Below, in pieces: positions 1 through 8,941 of a DNA stretch of 64,000 nucleotides; the first letter of the stretch is position 1, and the number at the start of each line of letters is the position of its first letter. The stretch is from assembly GCF_004804275.1 (NCBI RefSeq), contig NZ_STGI01000002.1:640710-704709 (forward strand), in the 5' to 3' direction. A program made the translations under genes and the position numbers. The notes under the pieces are model-generated. The model saw nothing but the letters and a program-made list of their open reading frames with translations, had not been told where the DNA came from and made no database searches. Origin of the DNA: Herbaspirillum sp. ST 5-3. GTDB taxonomy: Bacteria > Pseudomonadota > Gammaproteobacteria > Burkholderiales > Burkholderiaceae_D.

Positions 1-1
1 C

Positions 2-1519
2 GAAAAGCTGCAGAAAGACCTGCGCGTGACGGAAAAGGGCAAGCAATCCGGCATCATCGCGGTGGCACTGGAAGGTGGCGATCCCGTACTGACCAGCGAC
101 GTGCTGAACCAGATCGGCCGTGAGTATGTGGGCCTGAACGTGGACCGCAAGTCGGAGAAGGCGCAAAAATCATTGGCATTCCTCGACAAGCAGTTGCCCG
201 AGCTGAAGGAACAGCTCGAAACCTCGGAAGACCGCTACAAGGAGTTCCGCAACCGACACAGGACTTATGACCTCGCCGCCGAAAGCAAGATGCTGCTGGA
301 CCAGTCGGTAGGTATCCAGAATCGGCTCGTCGAGCTCAACCAGAAGAAAATCGAATTCCAGACCAACTACCAGGACCAGCATCCGGCGCTGGTCCAGGTG
401 AACAGGCAGATCGAGGGACTTGACCGGCAACTGGCCCGGCTGGAATCCAGGATCAGGGAACTGCCCGACCTCGAACAGGAGGCAATTCACCTGAGCCGTG
501 ACGTGAAGGTGAATACCGACCTCTACACCAGCCTGCTCGGAACAGCGCAGCAGCTGCGGCTGGCCGCCTCCAGCGAAGTCGGCAATGCGCGCCTGCTGGA
601 TATCGCGGCGGTGCCGATCAAGCCCGTCAAGCCAAAGGAGCTGTTGATCATCTCGCTGGCGGCCATCGCCGGCACCGTGTTGGGGATCATTTTCGCGTTC
701 ATATGGAAGACGATTCATGGCCGTGTCGACGCCCCGCACGAAATCGAACAATTGCTCGGGCTTCCGGTCAGTGCGACGATCCCGCACCGGCCTGGCCAGG
801 CGAGGCTGCCCGGGCCATTTGGCGGCGGCGCGCGCAAGCCTTCCATCCTGTCGCAGGATGCGCCTTTCGACAGCACGCTCGACAGCCTGCGCCGGTTGCG
901 TAATTTCCTGCAGTATGCGATGGCCAGTTCCAGCAACAACATCATCATGATCACCGGCCCGACGCAGGGTGTCGGCAAGTCTTTCGTGTCAGTGAATTTT
1001 GCCGCAGTGCTCGCATCGCTCGGCAAGAGGGCGCTGCTCATTGATGCGGATCTGCGCGCCGGCGACCTGCATCGCTACTTCGATATGGAACGTGGCACCG
1101 GCCTGGCGGATGCCATCAGCGACAACATCGGACCGGAACGGGTCGTTCACCGGGGCGTGGTCGATAACGTCGACTTCATCACGGCCGGCAGCATGACGAA
1201 GCGGCCGGCGGAACTGCTGGCGCATGGCAACTTCGGTCAGCTCCTGACGGCGCTTGCACGGCATTACGACTACGTCCTGATCGATACCCCTCCGGTGCTG
1301 GCGGCATCGGACGCGCTCGCCGTCGCATCCCACGCAGGTGTGATCCTGAATGTGGTGCGCGGCGGCTACAGCACCGTTGTCGAAATCGAGGATGCGGTGA
1401 AAGGCCTGAACCAGGCTGGCTATACGGTGACCGGCACGGTATTCAATGATGCGCGAACCGGATCCGCGCGCTATGGCTATGGGTCCAGGTATGGGAAATA
1501 CAAGGCTTCCAGTGTGTGA
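2..1519 (+). CDS. Wzc-type polysaccharide co-polymerase / tyrosine autokinase, 5' truncated by window edge
   Basis: C-terminal part of an inner-membrane bacterial tyrosine kinase that controls chain length and export in Wzx/Wzy-dependent exopolysaccharide synthesis. The frame is open from the first bases, so the GTG at 26 is internal. Compared by eye with the complete paralogue at 61548, about 250 N-terminal residues (first membrane helix and most of the periplasmic start) are missing. Visible parts are a charged coiled-coil stretch, the second membrane helix near 640-705, Walker A GPTQGVGKS near 957-983, Walker A' LLIDADLR near 1035-1060, Walker B VLIDTPP near 1274-1294, and a C-terminal tyrosine cluster (RYGYGSRYGKY) typical of autophosphorylation. 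Family assignment is firm; the substrate polymer is unknown. Confidence 0.93.
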   Translation, partial: EKLQKDLRVTEKGKQSGIIAVALEGGDPVLTSDVLNQIGREYVGLNVDRKSEKAQKSLAFLDKQLPELKEQLETSEDRYKEFRNRHRTYDLAAESKMLLDQSVGIQNRLVELNQKKIEFQTNYQDQHPALVQVNRQIEGLDRQLARLESRIRELPDLEQEAIHLSRDVKVNTDLYTSLLGTAQQLRLAASSEVGNARLLDIAAVPIKPVKPKELLIISLAAIAGTVLGIIFAFIWKTIHGRVDAPHEIEQLLGLPVSATIPHRPGQARLPGPFGGGARKPSILSQDAPFDSTLDSLRRLRNFLQYAMASSSNNIIMITGPTQGVGKSFVSVNFAAVLASLGKRALLIDADLRAGDLHRYFDMERGTGLADAISDNIGPERVVHRGVVDNVDFITAGSMTKRPAELLAHGNFGQLLTALARHYDYVLIDTPPVLAASDALAVASHAGVILNVVRGGYSTVVEIEDAVKGLNQAGYTVTGTVFNDARTGSARYGYGSRYGKYKASSV

Positions 1520-1604
1520 CACTGCCATGGCAGAGGCTGCAAGCGCTTCATGCCATTCCCGTGCGTCGTTAATCATTCATCCCAACAGTCCGAACGATTG
1601 AACA

Positions 1605-2465
1605 GTGAAAGCATTATTTGTGGGTAGCCGGCCCGCGGTCCTTGATGCGGCATGGGAGCTTGGCCTGGAGCTGTCCGCAATTCTCGCGGTGGAAGGCTCG
1701 CTGCTGCAGGAACGGCTCGCGCGCAGCGGCGTGGAATTCACCGTGCTGCGCAGCAAGCGGCAATTGATCGACGCGGTGCGGCAGGCGGATTTCGAGCTGC
1801 TGATATCGAATGGCTGCCCTTACATCATTCCGGTCTCCCTGCTCAAGAAGGACGGCCAGCAATTCGTCAACGTCCATCCTTCCCTGCTGCCCAACCTGAA
1901 AGGCAAGCATCCGGTGAACGGCGCGATCTTGTTCAGCCAGCCACTCGGTGCAAGCTGCCATGAGATGGATGACGGCATCGATACGGGTGCTGTCATTGCG
2001 CGCGTCCACGTGGATGTGGAAGAGGGCGCCGATCTCGGCCTGCTCTATCGGCTTGCGTTCATGGCAGAAGGCGATGCCTTCAGAAAGGCCTATGCCCGCA
2101 ATTTTTTGCCCGGCCAGGATGAGCTGCGTCATTTGAGCAGCGGCCGACTTTACTTCAACCGCAGCGATAGTGCGATGCGGATCGATTTCAACGATCCGAT
2201 TGACCTGACGCTGCGCCGGATCGCGGCGTTTTCTGTTCCAGGACAAATGGCGCGATTCCGGTTTGGAGACAATCTCTATCTTGTGCCGCGTGCCTCACGC
2301 GTCGGGGGCAAGTACATGGACGAAAAATTTTCTTCCGTGAGTGATGGGACGGTCATCTTCAACTATGACGATACGCTCGTCGTGAAGCTCAGGGATGGCT
2401 ATCTCCGCATGTCCGGAATTGACGATGGCCGGGAGCTGCGCGAAGGAACGGTCTTGACGAACTGA
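1605..2465 (+). CDS. Formyltransferase-like protein (methionyl-tRNA formyltransferase fold), probably sugar N-formyltransferase
   Basis: A 286-residue protein with a GTG start, resembling the catalytic domain of 10-formyltetrahydrofolate-dependent formyltransferases. The canonical Asn-His-Asp triad is visible: N89 and H91 in NVHPSLLP and D126 in DDGIDTG. The C-terminal part does not obviously match the tRNA-binding domain of Fmt. It sits in a polysaccharide operon and its stop overlaps the next start by one base (TGATG), so a role in N-formylation of an amino sugar is the likely one. This is inferred from context; the formyltransferase fold itself is clear. Confidence 0.8.
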   Translation: MKALFVGSRPAVLDAAWELGLELSAILAVEGSLLQERLARSGVEFTVLRSKRQLIDAVRQADFELLISNGCPYIIPVSLLKKDGQQFVNVHPSLLPNLKGKHPVNGAILFSQPLGASCHEMDDGIDTGAVIARVHVDVEEGADLGLLYRLAFMAEGDAFRKAYARNFLPGQDELRHLSSGRLYFNRSDSAMRIDFNDPIDLTLRRIAAFSVPGQMARFRFGDNLYLVPRASRVGGKYMDEKFSSVSDGTVIFNYDDTLVVKLRDGYLRMSGIDDGRELREGTVLTN

Positions 2466-3601
2466 TGAGGAAGATTCAATTGCCGGAAACCACAACACGC
2501 AGTGAGGAAAGATGGGAGCAGGGGTCGGATTTCCACCTGATGCAGTATGCGGCCGCCGACCGGCCGGTCGATCCGTGGCAGGGCGACGCAAGACCTTATG
2601 CCTCGGGACGGGATGCCTTCCGCGCGCTTCTTCTGCATGGCATGAAGACACGCGGATGGAAGCGCCTGCTGGTGCCGTCGTATTACTGCCAGTTTGTGGT
2701 CGCCAGCCTCAAGGGCGCAGGCATGGACATGGCCTTGTACCCGGATGAGCCCGGGCGGCGGCAGATATCCCTCGGCGATGTTGCGACGAGAGAGGGCGAT
2801 GTCGTCCTGAGAGTAAACTTCTTCGGCCTCGGCCGCAGGCCGGATTACCGGGACATGGCGCGCGGACGGATCGAGATCATCGAGGATCATACGCACGACC
2901 CCTGGTCGGAATGGGCCATGTCAAGCAAGGCCGACTGGTGCGTCGCTTCCCTGCGCAAAACGCTGCCGGTTCCCGACGGCGCGATGTTATGGTCGCCGGC
3001 CGGCTACGCGTTGCCACCGTCGGTCGGACCGACTCGGGAACGGCAAGAAGCATCGTCGAAAAAGATCGCCGCGATGCTTCTCAAGAGTCTGTACCTGCAC
3101 GGGCATGCGATCAGCAAGGACGATTTCCGCAATCTCTACACCGAGGCAGAGGGCAGCCTGCGCACCGGGGATGCCTCGGCGATGACGGTGTGGAGCGCGA
3201 ACCTGCTGCGCAGTCTTCCCGTGCAGCACATGCGTTCGGCGCGCCGGCAAAACCACGCGTGCCTGAGCCAGGCATTGCGAGACATTCCCGGCCTGGAAGT
3301 ATTGCAGCCGGACGACGAGCAAGGGATATGCCCGTTTTCCTGCGTCATTGTGCTCGATACGCCGGCACGGCGGGCTTATCTGCTGGAAAACCTGATCAGC
3401 CGCCGCGTCTATCCCGCAGTCCTGTGGCCGCTGGAGACCCCAGTGTGTGAAGGCGTGCCGCCGGAGCACCGGGAGTTGAGCCGCAGGATGCTCTCCATTC
3501 ATTGCGATGCGCGCTATTCCGAGGCGGACATGGCCCGCGTGGCCGGCCTTGTCCGCGAATTTTCCATCGCGTATGCGCCGCAGCGGCACGGCGAGGCATG
3601 A
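2465..3601 (+). CDS. DegT/DnrJ-like PLP-dependent protein of the polysaccharide locus
   Basis: A 378-residue protein that resembles the DegT/AHBA aminotransferase fold: an early SGRDAFRALL segment, an aspartate/histidine-rich IIEDHTHDPW segment where the family has its PLP-contacting Asp, and a lysine in SLRKTLPVPDGAM at the position of the internal-aldimine lysine. Similarity is weaker than for the DegT proteins at 7738 and 11675, so the substrate and even catalytic competence are uncertain. The start overlaps the preceding stop (TGATG) and the stop overlaps the next start (ATGA), indicating translational coupling with the formyltransferase-like and FemAB-like genes. Confidence 0.72.
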   Translation: MRKIQLPETTTRSEERWEQGSDFHLMQYAAADRPVDPWQGDARPYASGRDAFRALLLHGMKTRGWKRLLVPSYYCQFVVASLKGAGMDMALYPDEPGRRQISLGDVATREGDVVLRVNFFGLGRRPDYRDMARGRIEIIEDHTHDPWSEWAMSSKADWCVASLRKTLPVPDGAMLWSPAGYALPPSVGPTRERQEASSKKIAAMLLKSLYLHGHAISKDDFRNLYTEAEGSLRTGDASAMTVWSANLLRSLPVQHMRSARRQNHACLSQALRDIPGLEVLQPDDEQGICPFSCVIVLDTPARRAYLLENLISRRVYPAVLWPLETPVCEGVPPEHRELSRRMLSIHCDARYSEADMARVAGLVREFSIAYAPQRHGEA

Positions 3602-4767
3602 CGATCCGAGACATGGACAAGAACACATCGATAACCTGGTTGAACCTGGATGACCGCACAGATTGCGCCACCTACGAGAAATACTGGGAGGAAAGCGAAC
3701 ACAAGCGGCCGCATGACCATCCTGGCTTCCTGGAGCTGGTGCGGCCCGAACACTTCCAGCCGGCGGCCGTGGTCTGCCAGCATGCGGAAGACGCGAGGAT
3801 CATTTATCCCTTCTTTCACTGCAGCGTTAACAGTTTCCTCCCGTTCAGGGACGTCCGGCAATCCTGGAGGCATCTCGTGTCCCCTTACGGATACGGCGGT
3901 GCGCTCTTTGAAGGCAAGGTGGAGCACATGCAGGCCGCCTCGCAAGCTTTCGAATGCCTGCTGGACCAGGAGCTGAAGGAGCGGCATTTCGTCAGTGAAT
4001 TCGTGCGCGAAGATATTTTCCCGGCGAGGCTTGCACGCCGCGCGCAAGGGGAAGTGGACCAGCAGCCGAATGTCCTCGTCAAGCTTGACCGCTCGCCGGA
4101 TGAGATCTGGAGCAATTACAAGCATGCCGTGCGCAGCAATGTGAATCGCGCCATGAAATCGGGTTTGCGCGTGGCGTTCGATCCGGAGGGCGAGCATCTC
4201 GACAGCTTCCTCGATATCTACTACCAGACAATGACGCGCCGTGGCGCGGCAGGCAGCTACTTCTTTCCTTCCGAGCGTTTCAGGCAACTGGCTTTCAGCT
4301 TGGGAAAGCGCAAGGCGACGATGTATGCGCATGTCTATGATCAGGATCAGATCGTGTCGTCGGAACTTCTGCTGCTTTCGCATGACACGATTTATTCCTT
4401 CCTTGGCGGATCGCTGGCATCCGCGTTTGCGAAGCGGCCCAACAATCTGCTCAAACATGAAGTGATCCAGTGGGGAGGACGGAACGGCTACAAATGGCTG
4501 GTGCTGGGCGGTGGGCTGGCGCCAGGCGATGAGTTGTTCCGGTTCAAGCAGTCGTTTGATCCGGACCACGTCGTCCCATTCACCCTGCGCAGAATCATCC
4601 ACGATCCGGATGCCTACCGTTTTCTTGAGGAAGTGCGGCGTGACCATGAACACCGTAATGGAAGGTGCTGGCTGCCCGTTCCCGGTTTTTTCCCGCGGTA
4701 CCTGGCGCCCGTGGAAAACCAGCAGGACGAGGGAAACGAAGAGCTGCGGCGCAGCGGGCCGCAATGA
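3598..4767 (+). CDS. FemAB/GNAT-type acyl or aminoacyl transferase
   Basis: A 389-residue protein of the FemAB-like/BioF2-like GNAT superfamily often found in exopolysaccharide loci. The C-terminal half carries the typical GLAPGDELFRFKQSFDP segment preceded by LKHEVIQWGGRNGYKWLVLGG. I chose the ATG at 3598 because it overlaps the previous stop (ATGA) and removes an N-terminal extension that only shadows the upstream gene; ATG 3613 is an alternative. It probably transfers an acyl or aminoacyl group to an amino sugar, perhaps one made by the neighbouring aminotransferases. No membrane segments are seen. Confidence 0.77.
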   Translation: MTIRDMDKNTSITWLNLDDRTDCATYEKYWEESEHKRPHDHPGFLELVRPEHFQPAAVVCQHAEDARIIYPFFHCSVNSFLPFRDVRQSWRHLVSPYGYGGALFEGKVEHMQAASQAFECLLDQELKERHFVSEFVREDIFPARLARRAQGEVDQQPNVLVKLDRSPDEIWSNYKHAVRSNVNRAMKSGLRVAFDPEGEHLDSFLDIYYQTMTRRGAAGSYFFPSERFRQLAFSLGKRKATMYAHVYDQDQIVSSELLLLSHDTIYSFLGGSLASAFAKRPNNLLKHEVIQWGGRNGYKWLVLGGGLAPGDELFRFKQSFDPDHVVPFTLRRIIHDPDAYRFLEEVRRDHEHRNGRCWLPVPGFFPRYLAPVENQQDEGNEELRRSGPQ

Positions 4768-4790
4768 TGAAGGCGGGGCGGGGGCAGGCA

Positions 4791-5363
4791 ATGTACAGGA
4801 TTTTCTTGAAGCGACCCTTTGACGTACTGGCAGCGTTTGTCCTGCTGCTGCTCGTCGCGCCGATCCTGCTCCTGACCGCCGTATTGCTGAAGCTGGACAG
4901 CCCCGGTCCCATCCTGTTCACCCAAAAAAGGCTGGGGTTGAACGGAAGGATATTCGATTTGTACAAGTTCAGGTCCATGGTGGACGTGCCGCGCACGCCG
5001 GCGAGACAGGTATATGGCGGCGACCCGGAAGTCACGCGCGTCGGGAAGTTCATCCGGCGATTCAAGATCGATGAATTGCCGCAGCTGTTGAACGTATTGA
5101 AAGGGGACATGAGCATCGTCGGCCCCCGGCCATGCCTGCCCGACCTTCAGGCGGAGTTCGACGAGAACGGCAGATCGCGCATTGCCGTGCGTCCGGGCCT
5201 GACGGGACTGGCGCAGGTCAATGGAAACATCTTCCTGAGCTGGCCGGAGCGTTGGCGCCTGGACCGCATGTACGTTGATAACCTGAGTTTCGCCACCGAT
5301 TGTCAGATCCTCTGGAAAACGGTTTTTGTCGTGCTGCTTGGTGAAAAGAGAGCGGTGCCATGA
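4791..5363 (+). CDS. Initiating sugar transferase, PglC/WcaJ C-terminal type
   Basis: About 190 residues: a polyprenyl-phosphate phosphoglycosyl transferase of the small PglC class. It has one N-terminal re-entrant hydrophobic segment (LAAFVLLLLVAPILLL), then the family motifs LYKFRSM, RRFKIDELPQLLNVLKGDMS and VGPRPCLP, and the loop PGLTGLAQVNG. It would load the first sugar-1-phosphate on undecaprenyl phosphate at the inner membrane. ATG 4791 gives the usual start (MYRIFLKRPFDV) behind a G-rich site; in-frame ATGs at 4764 and 4767 overlap the previous stop and are alternatives. With the dehydratase at 18985 and the genes at 7083 and 7738 it completes a bacillosamine-type set. Confidence 0.9.
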   Translation: MYRIFLKRPFDVLAAFVLLLLVAPILLLTAVLLKLDSPGPILFTQKRLGLNGRIFDLYKFRSMVDVPRTPARQVYGGDPEVTRVGKFIRRFKIDELPQLLNVLKGDMSIVGPRPCLPDLQAEFDENGRSRIAVRPGLTGLAQVNGNIFLSWPERWRLDRMYVDNLSFATDCQILWKTVFVVLLGEKRAVP

Positions 5364-6334
5364 AGCTGGCATTGATCGGTGCCGTCAATTCCAGTCTGCT
5401 TACCCTGCAGAAGCTGCTCCAGCATGGGATGGCGCCGCACCGCGTTTATGGTTATGAGCCGGAGGACGTTTCCCAGGTGAGCGGCTACGCATCCCTGCGT
5501 GCGCCTTCCATGGAGAGCGGCGTCGCCTATACGCCCTTCCGGAAAATCAATGCCCACGAGGAGGAAATCGCTGCGGCAGGCTACGACCTCATATTCGTGG
5601 TCGGCTTGTCGCAGCTGGTGTCGGAAGCGATCATCGCCAGCGCGCGCCTGGGCTGCATCGGCTTTCATCCGACCTGCCTGCCGAAGGGCAGGGGCAGGGC
5701 GCCGATCGCCTGGCTCGTGCTGGAGGAGAGCGTTGGCGCGTCCACGCTGTTCCTCATCGATCATGAAGCCGATGCGGGCCCGATATTCAGGCAGGTGCCC
5801 TTTGCAATCCTGCCGGATGACGATGCCGGGACAGTGGAGAAGAAGGCACTGCAGGCGCTTGCAACAGCCCTGGACGAGTGGCTGCCCGCGCTCAAGCGCG
5901 GCGAATGGGACCCGGTACCGCAGGACGATCGGCTTGTCACCGAGTATGGCCGGCGTGCGCCGGAAGACGGCAGGATCGACTGGCATCGCGATGCGCAGGA
6001 AATCGATCGGCTGGTCAAGGCCAGCACGCGGCCGCATCCCGGCGCATTCACCTTCACCGGTGCGCGCAGGCTGTTCGTCTGGCAGAGCGCGATCGAGACC
6101 GGACTGGCGATCAAGGGCGTGGTCGGGCGCATTCTGAAGATGACAAGCGACCGCCGCGCGCTGGTGCAAACGGGGAACGGCCTGCTCTGGATCAACGACT
6201 ATTCCTTCGAGCACGACGCGGGACGGCAGGAAACCGGGCTGCGCGTTGGCATGCGCCTGGGCTATTGCCCGGAAACCGAAATCCATGCGCTCAGGCGTGA
6301 ACTTGATCTCATCAAGGGGAGGCTCGGCTTATGA
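5360..6334 (+). CDS. Second formyltransferase-like protein, two-domain, altered Asn site
   Basis: A 324-residue protein with an N-terminal formyltransferase domain and a C-terminal domain like that of Fmt/ArnA-type enzymes. The active-site region reads CIGFHPTCLPKGRGRAPI, with the conserved His at 103 and Asp at 138 (DHEADAG), but the usual catalytic Asn is Gly101. It may belong to a variant subfamily in surface-polysaccharide loci. Start overlaps the sugar transferase stop (ATGA), and its stop overlaps the next start. The following gene is a PIG-L deacetylase, so deacetylation followed by N-formylation is a reasonable inference. Confidence 0.82.
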   Translation: MKLALIGAVNSSLLTLQKLLQHGMAPHRVYGYEPEDVSQVSGYASLRAPSMESGVAYTPFRKINAHEEEIAAAGYDLIFVVGLSQLVSEAIIASARLGCIGFHPTCLPKGRGRAPIAWLVLEESVGASTLFLIDHEADAGPIFRQVPFAILPDDDAGTVEKKALQALATALDEWLPALKRGEWDPVPQDDRLVTEYGRRAPEDGRIDWHRDAQEIDRLVKASTRPHPGAFTFTGARRLFVWQSAIETGLAIKGVVGRILKMTSDRRALVQTGNGLLWINDYSFEHDAGRQETGLRVGMRLGYCPETEIHALRRELDLIKGRLGL

Positions 6335-7008
6335 ATATCCTGGTGGTTGCGCCGCATGCGGATGATGAAGTGCTGGGCTGCGGCGCCAGCATCGCCCGGC
6401 ATGTGGCCGCCGGAGACAAGGTGGCCGTCGCGATCATGACCAACGCATCTCTCGGCGCGCCGGAGATTTTCCCGGTCGCGGCAGTGGAAACGGCGCGCAG
6501 GGAGGCGCAACGCGCCCACGCATTGCTCGGCGTGCAGCGGACAGTCTTTTTCGATTTCCCCGCGCCCCGGCTCGACCAGTATCCCCGCTACAAGATATCG
6601 CAGTCGATTGGCGAAGCGATCGCCGAGTTCAGGCCGGAGACCGTCTATGTGCCGCACCGCGGCGACCTGCACCATGACCATGCGGTTGTGTTCGGCGCGG
6701 CTCTGGTGGCATGCCGGCCGCTGGCACAGTCGAGCGTGCGTAATATCTATGCGTACGAAACGCTGTCCGAAACGGAATGGGGCCATCCCTTTGGCGATGA
6801 TGCCTTCATCCCGGACCACTTCGTCGAAGTCAGCAGCGTATTTTCGAAAAAGCTCGATGCGATGCGCTGCTTCGCTTCGCAGCTCAAGGACTCTCCGCAT
6901 CCCCGCTCGCTCGATGCCATGGACGCGCTGGCGCGTTTCCGCGGCGCGACCATTTCGGTGAAGCATGCGGAGGCTTTCATGACGGTCCGCACAGTGCTGC
7001 GGGAGTAA
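6331..7008 (+). CDS. PIG-L/LmbE family N-deacetylase
   Basis: A 225-residue zinc-dependent deacetylase of the GlcNAc-PI deacetylase family. The metal and catalytic motif PHADDE lies at residues 8-13 and a second His-rich motif HRGDLHHDH follows mid-protein, as in LmbE/BshB proteins. Likely substrate is an N-acetylated sugar (nucleotide-linked, lipid-linked or in the polymer). Its ATG overlaps the stop of the formyltransferase-like gene, arguing for a joint step in which an acetyl group is removed and replaced. Function in this pathway is inferred; the family call is strong. Confidence 0.88.
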   Translation: MNILVVAPHADDEVLGCGASIARHVAAGDKVAVAIMTNASLGAPEIFPVAAVETARREAQRAHALLGVQRTVFFDFPAPRLDQYPRYKISQSIGEAIAEFRPETVYVPHRGDLHHDHAVVFGAALVACRPLAQSSVRNIYAYETLSETEWGHPFGDDAFIPDHFVEVSSVFSKKLDAMRCFASQLKDSPHPRSLDAMDALARFRGATISVKHAEAFMTVRTVLRE

Positions 7009-7082
7009 TCCAGGAGTGAGGAAGAATGCGATAGATGCGGTGAGGGCTCAGGCATGAACGGACAACTCAGGGATAAACCCAC

Positions 7083-7781
7083 GTGAGGCGGCTTGCCATT
7101 CTCGGCGGAGGCGGCCACGGCAAGGTCGTAGCTGATGCGGCGGAAGCTTGCCGTCGCTGGGACGATATCGTCTTCTACGACGACGCCTGGCCGCAGCGCG
7201 TGGAGAATGGGCCATGGCCTTATGTCGGATCGATCCACGCCTTCATGCAACTACCGCCGGACAGCTGCGACGTAGTGGTTGCCATTGGCGACAATGCGCT
7301 GCGCGCACGTATTGCGTTTCAGTTGCAGGATGCGGGCTTCTCACTGGTGAACGTGATTCATCCGGCGAGTACCGTCAGCCGGCACGCCAGCATTGGTGCC
7401 GGCAGCGTGGTGTTTGCCGGCGCGGTAATCAATATCGGCGCCACGCTTGGACCTGCCTGCATCATCAATACCTGCGCGATTGTGGAGCACGACTGCGTGC
7501 TGGGAACCGCCGTGCACGTCAGCCCGGGGGCCAATCTTGCCGGCGAGGTGTGCATCGGCGATGCGAGCTGGGTTGGCATCGGGGCGTGCATCCGCCAGCA
7601 GATTACCGTCGGCAGCAAGGTCATGATCGGTGCCGGCGCAGTGGTGGTGGCGGACGTTCCGGACGGCGTCACCATGGTGGGCAATCCGGCAAGGATCATG
7701 CAAAGGAAAGAAACAGACCATCGAGAGGAAACCAACCATGCTGAATACCCCGTTCCCCCCGTGGCCAAGCTTCACAAGTGA
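7083..7781 (+). CDS. PglD/NeuD-family sugar O/N-acetyltransferase
   Basis: A 232-residue protein with the two-domain architecture of PglD/NeuD: an N-terminal Rossmann-like domain opening with LGGGGHGK (residues 7-14) that binds UDP-sugar, then a left-handed beta-helix of hexapeptide repeats (HPASTVSRHASIGAGSVVF onward) that binds acetyl-CoA. In bacillosamine synthesis PglD acetylates the 4-amino group produced by the PglE aminotransferase, and a DegT aminotransferase is indeed the next gene. GTG start at 7083. The 3' end overlaps the next gene by 44 bases, longer than a normal coupling overlap, and the tail after the beta-helix is polar and probably dispensable. Confidence 0.87.
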   Translation: MRRLAILGGGGHGKVVADAAEACRRWDDIVFYDDAWPQRVENGPWPYVGSIHAFMQLPPDSCDVVVAIGDNALRARIAFQLQDAGFSLVNVIHPASTVSRHASIGAGSVVFAGAVINIGATLGPACIINTCAIVEHDCVLGTAVHVSPGANLAGEVCIGDASWVGIGACIRQQITVGSKVMIGAGAVVVADVPDGVTMVGNPARIMQRKETDHREETNHAEYPVPPVAKLHK

Positions 7782-8928
7782 AGAGGCGAACTCGGCCAGG
7801 AACATACTGCTTTCCAATAAGGTGAATTACTGGACCGGCACCGAGTGCCGCGAGTTCGAGCGGGAGTTCGCGGCCTGGGTCGGAACGCATCATGCCATCG
7901 CGCTTGCCAATGGTACGGCGGCGCTGGAGGTGGCGCTCCATGCGCTTCGTATCGGGCCGGGCGATGAGGTGGTGGTCACGCCGCGCACCTTCATGGCTTC
8001 CGTCAGTTGCATCATCGGCTGCGGTGCCAGGCCGGTGTTTGCCGATGTCGACCGGGACAGCCAGAACATCAGCGCAGACACCATCCGCGCGGTGCTGACG
8101 CCGCGCACCCGGGCGGTCATCTGCGTTCACCTGGCGGGCATGCCGTGCGACATGGACCCGATCATGGCGCTGGCGGGCGGATATGGCCTGCATGTGATCG
8201 AAGACTGCGCGCAGGCGCATGGCGCGCGCTACAAGGGGCGCAGCGTGGGCAGCCTGGGTCATATCGCGGCCTGGTCCTTTTGCCAAGACAAGATCATGAC
8301 GACAGGCGGCGAGGGCGGCATGGTGACGACCAGCAACCGGGAATGGTGGGCTTCCATGTGGTCGTTCAAGGATCATGGAAAGTCGTGGGATGCGATGCAC
8401 GAGCATGCTGCCGCGCCGGGCTTCCGTTGGGTGCATGAATCCTTCGGCACCAACATGCGGATGCTGGAAATGCAGGCGGCGATCGGCCGCATCCAGTTGC
8501 GTCACATGCCGGCATGGAGCGAGCGGCGGCGAATGCACGCCGAGCGCATTGCCACCGTGTGCCGGCAGTTTCCCGCCGTGCGGGTGCCGGAAGTTCCCGG
8601 CCATGTGCGGCATGCCTATTACAAGTTCTATGCCTTTGTCGAGCCGGAGCGACTGGCCGACGGCTGGTCGCGCGACCGCATTCTTGCCGAAATCGTTGCG
8701 CGCGGCGTACCGTGCTATCACGGCACCTGCCCCGAGGTCTATCTTGAGAAGGCATTCGACGGCAGCGGCTACCGGCCGGCGGAACGCCTCCCGGTTGCCA
8801 GGGAACTGGGCGAAACCAGCTTGATGTTCCTGGTGCATCCGACGCTGTCCGAAGCCGACATTGAAAAGACATGCAGCGTGCTCGAAGAGGTTCTGGCGCA
8901 GGCGTCCGGCGGAACCAGCGGCACATGA
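7738..8928 (+). CDS. DegT/DnrJ/EryC1 sugar aminotransferase (PglE/perosamine-synthase-like)
   Basis: A 396-residue PLP aminotransferase acting on keto-sugar nucleotides. Typical motifs are ANGTAALEVAL, the PLP Asp in VIEDCAQAHGA, and the Schiff-base lysine in CQDKIMTTGGEGG. ATG 7738 was chosen because MLNTPFPPWPSF is a usual family start; upstream in-frame sequence only shadows the preceding gene. Placed next to a PglD-like acetyltransferase, and with a PglF/WbpM-type dehydratase at 18985, it probably makes a UDP-4-amino-4,6-dideoxy sugar. Substrate specificity is inferred. Confidence 0.9.
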   Translation: MLNTPFPPWPSFTSEEANSARNILLSNKVNYWTGTECREFEREFAAWVGTHHAIALANGTAALEVALHALRIGPGDEVVVTPRTFMASVSCIIGCGARPVFADVDRDSQNISADTIRAVLTPRTRAVICVHLAGMPCDMDPIMALAGGYGLHVIEDCAQAHGARYKGRSVGSLGHIAAWSFCQDKIMTTGGEGGMVTTSNREWWASMWSFKDHGKSWDAMHEHAAAPGFRWVHESFGTNMRMLEMQAAIGRIQLRHMPAWSERRRMHAERIATVCRQFPAVRVPEVPGHVRHAYYKFYAFVEPERLADGWSRDRILAEIVARGVPCYHGTCPEVYLEKAFDGSGYRPAERLPVARELGETSLMFLVHPTLSEADIEKTCSVLEEVLAQASGGTSGT

Positions 8929-8934
8929 GGAGGG
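8928..8934 (+). promoter_or_regulatory. Strong Shine-Dalgarno (AGGAGGG) selecting a TTG start
   Basis: AGGAGGG lies 7 bases before a TTG at 8942 and 19 bases before the first in-frame ATG at 8954. The spacing therefore favours TTG as the start of the PAP2-like gene. Confidence 0.6.
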
Positions 8935-8941
8935 ACCTGAC

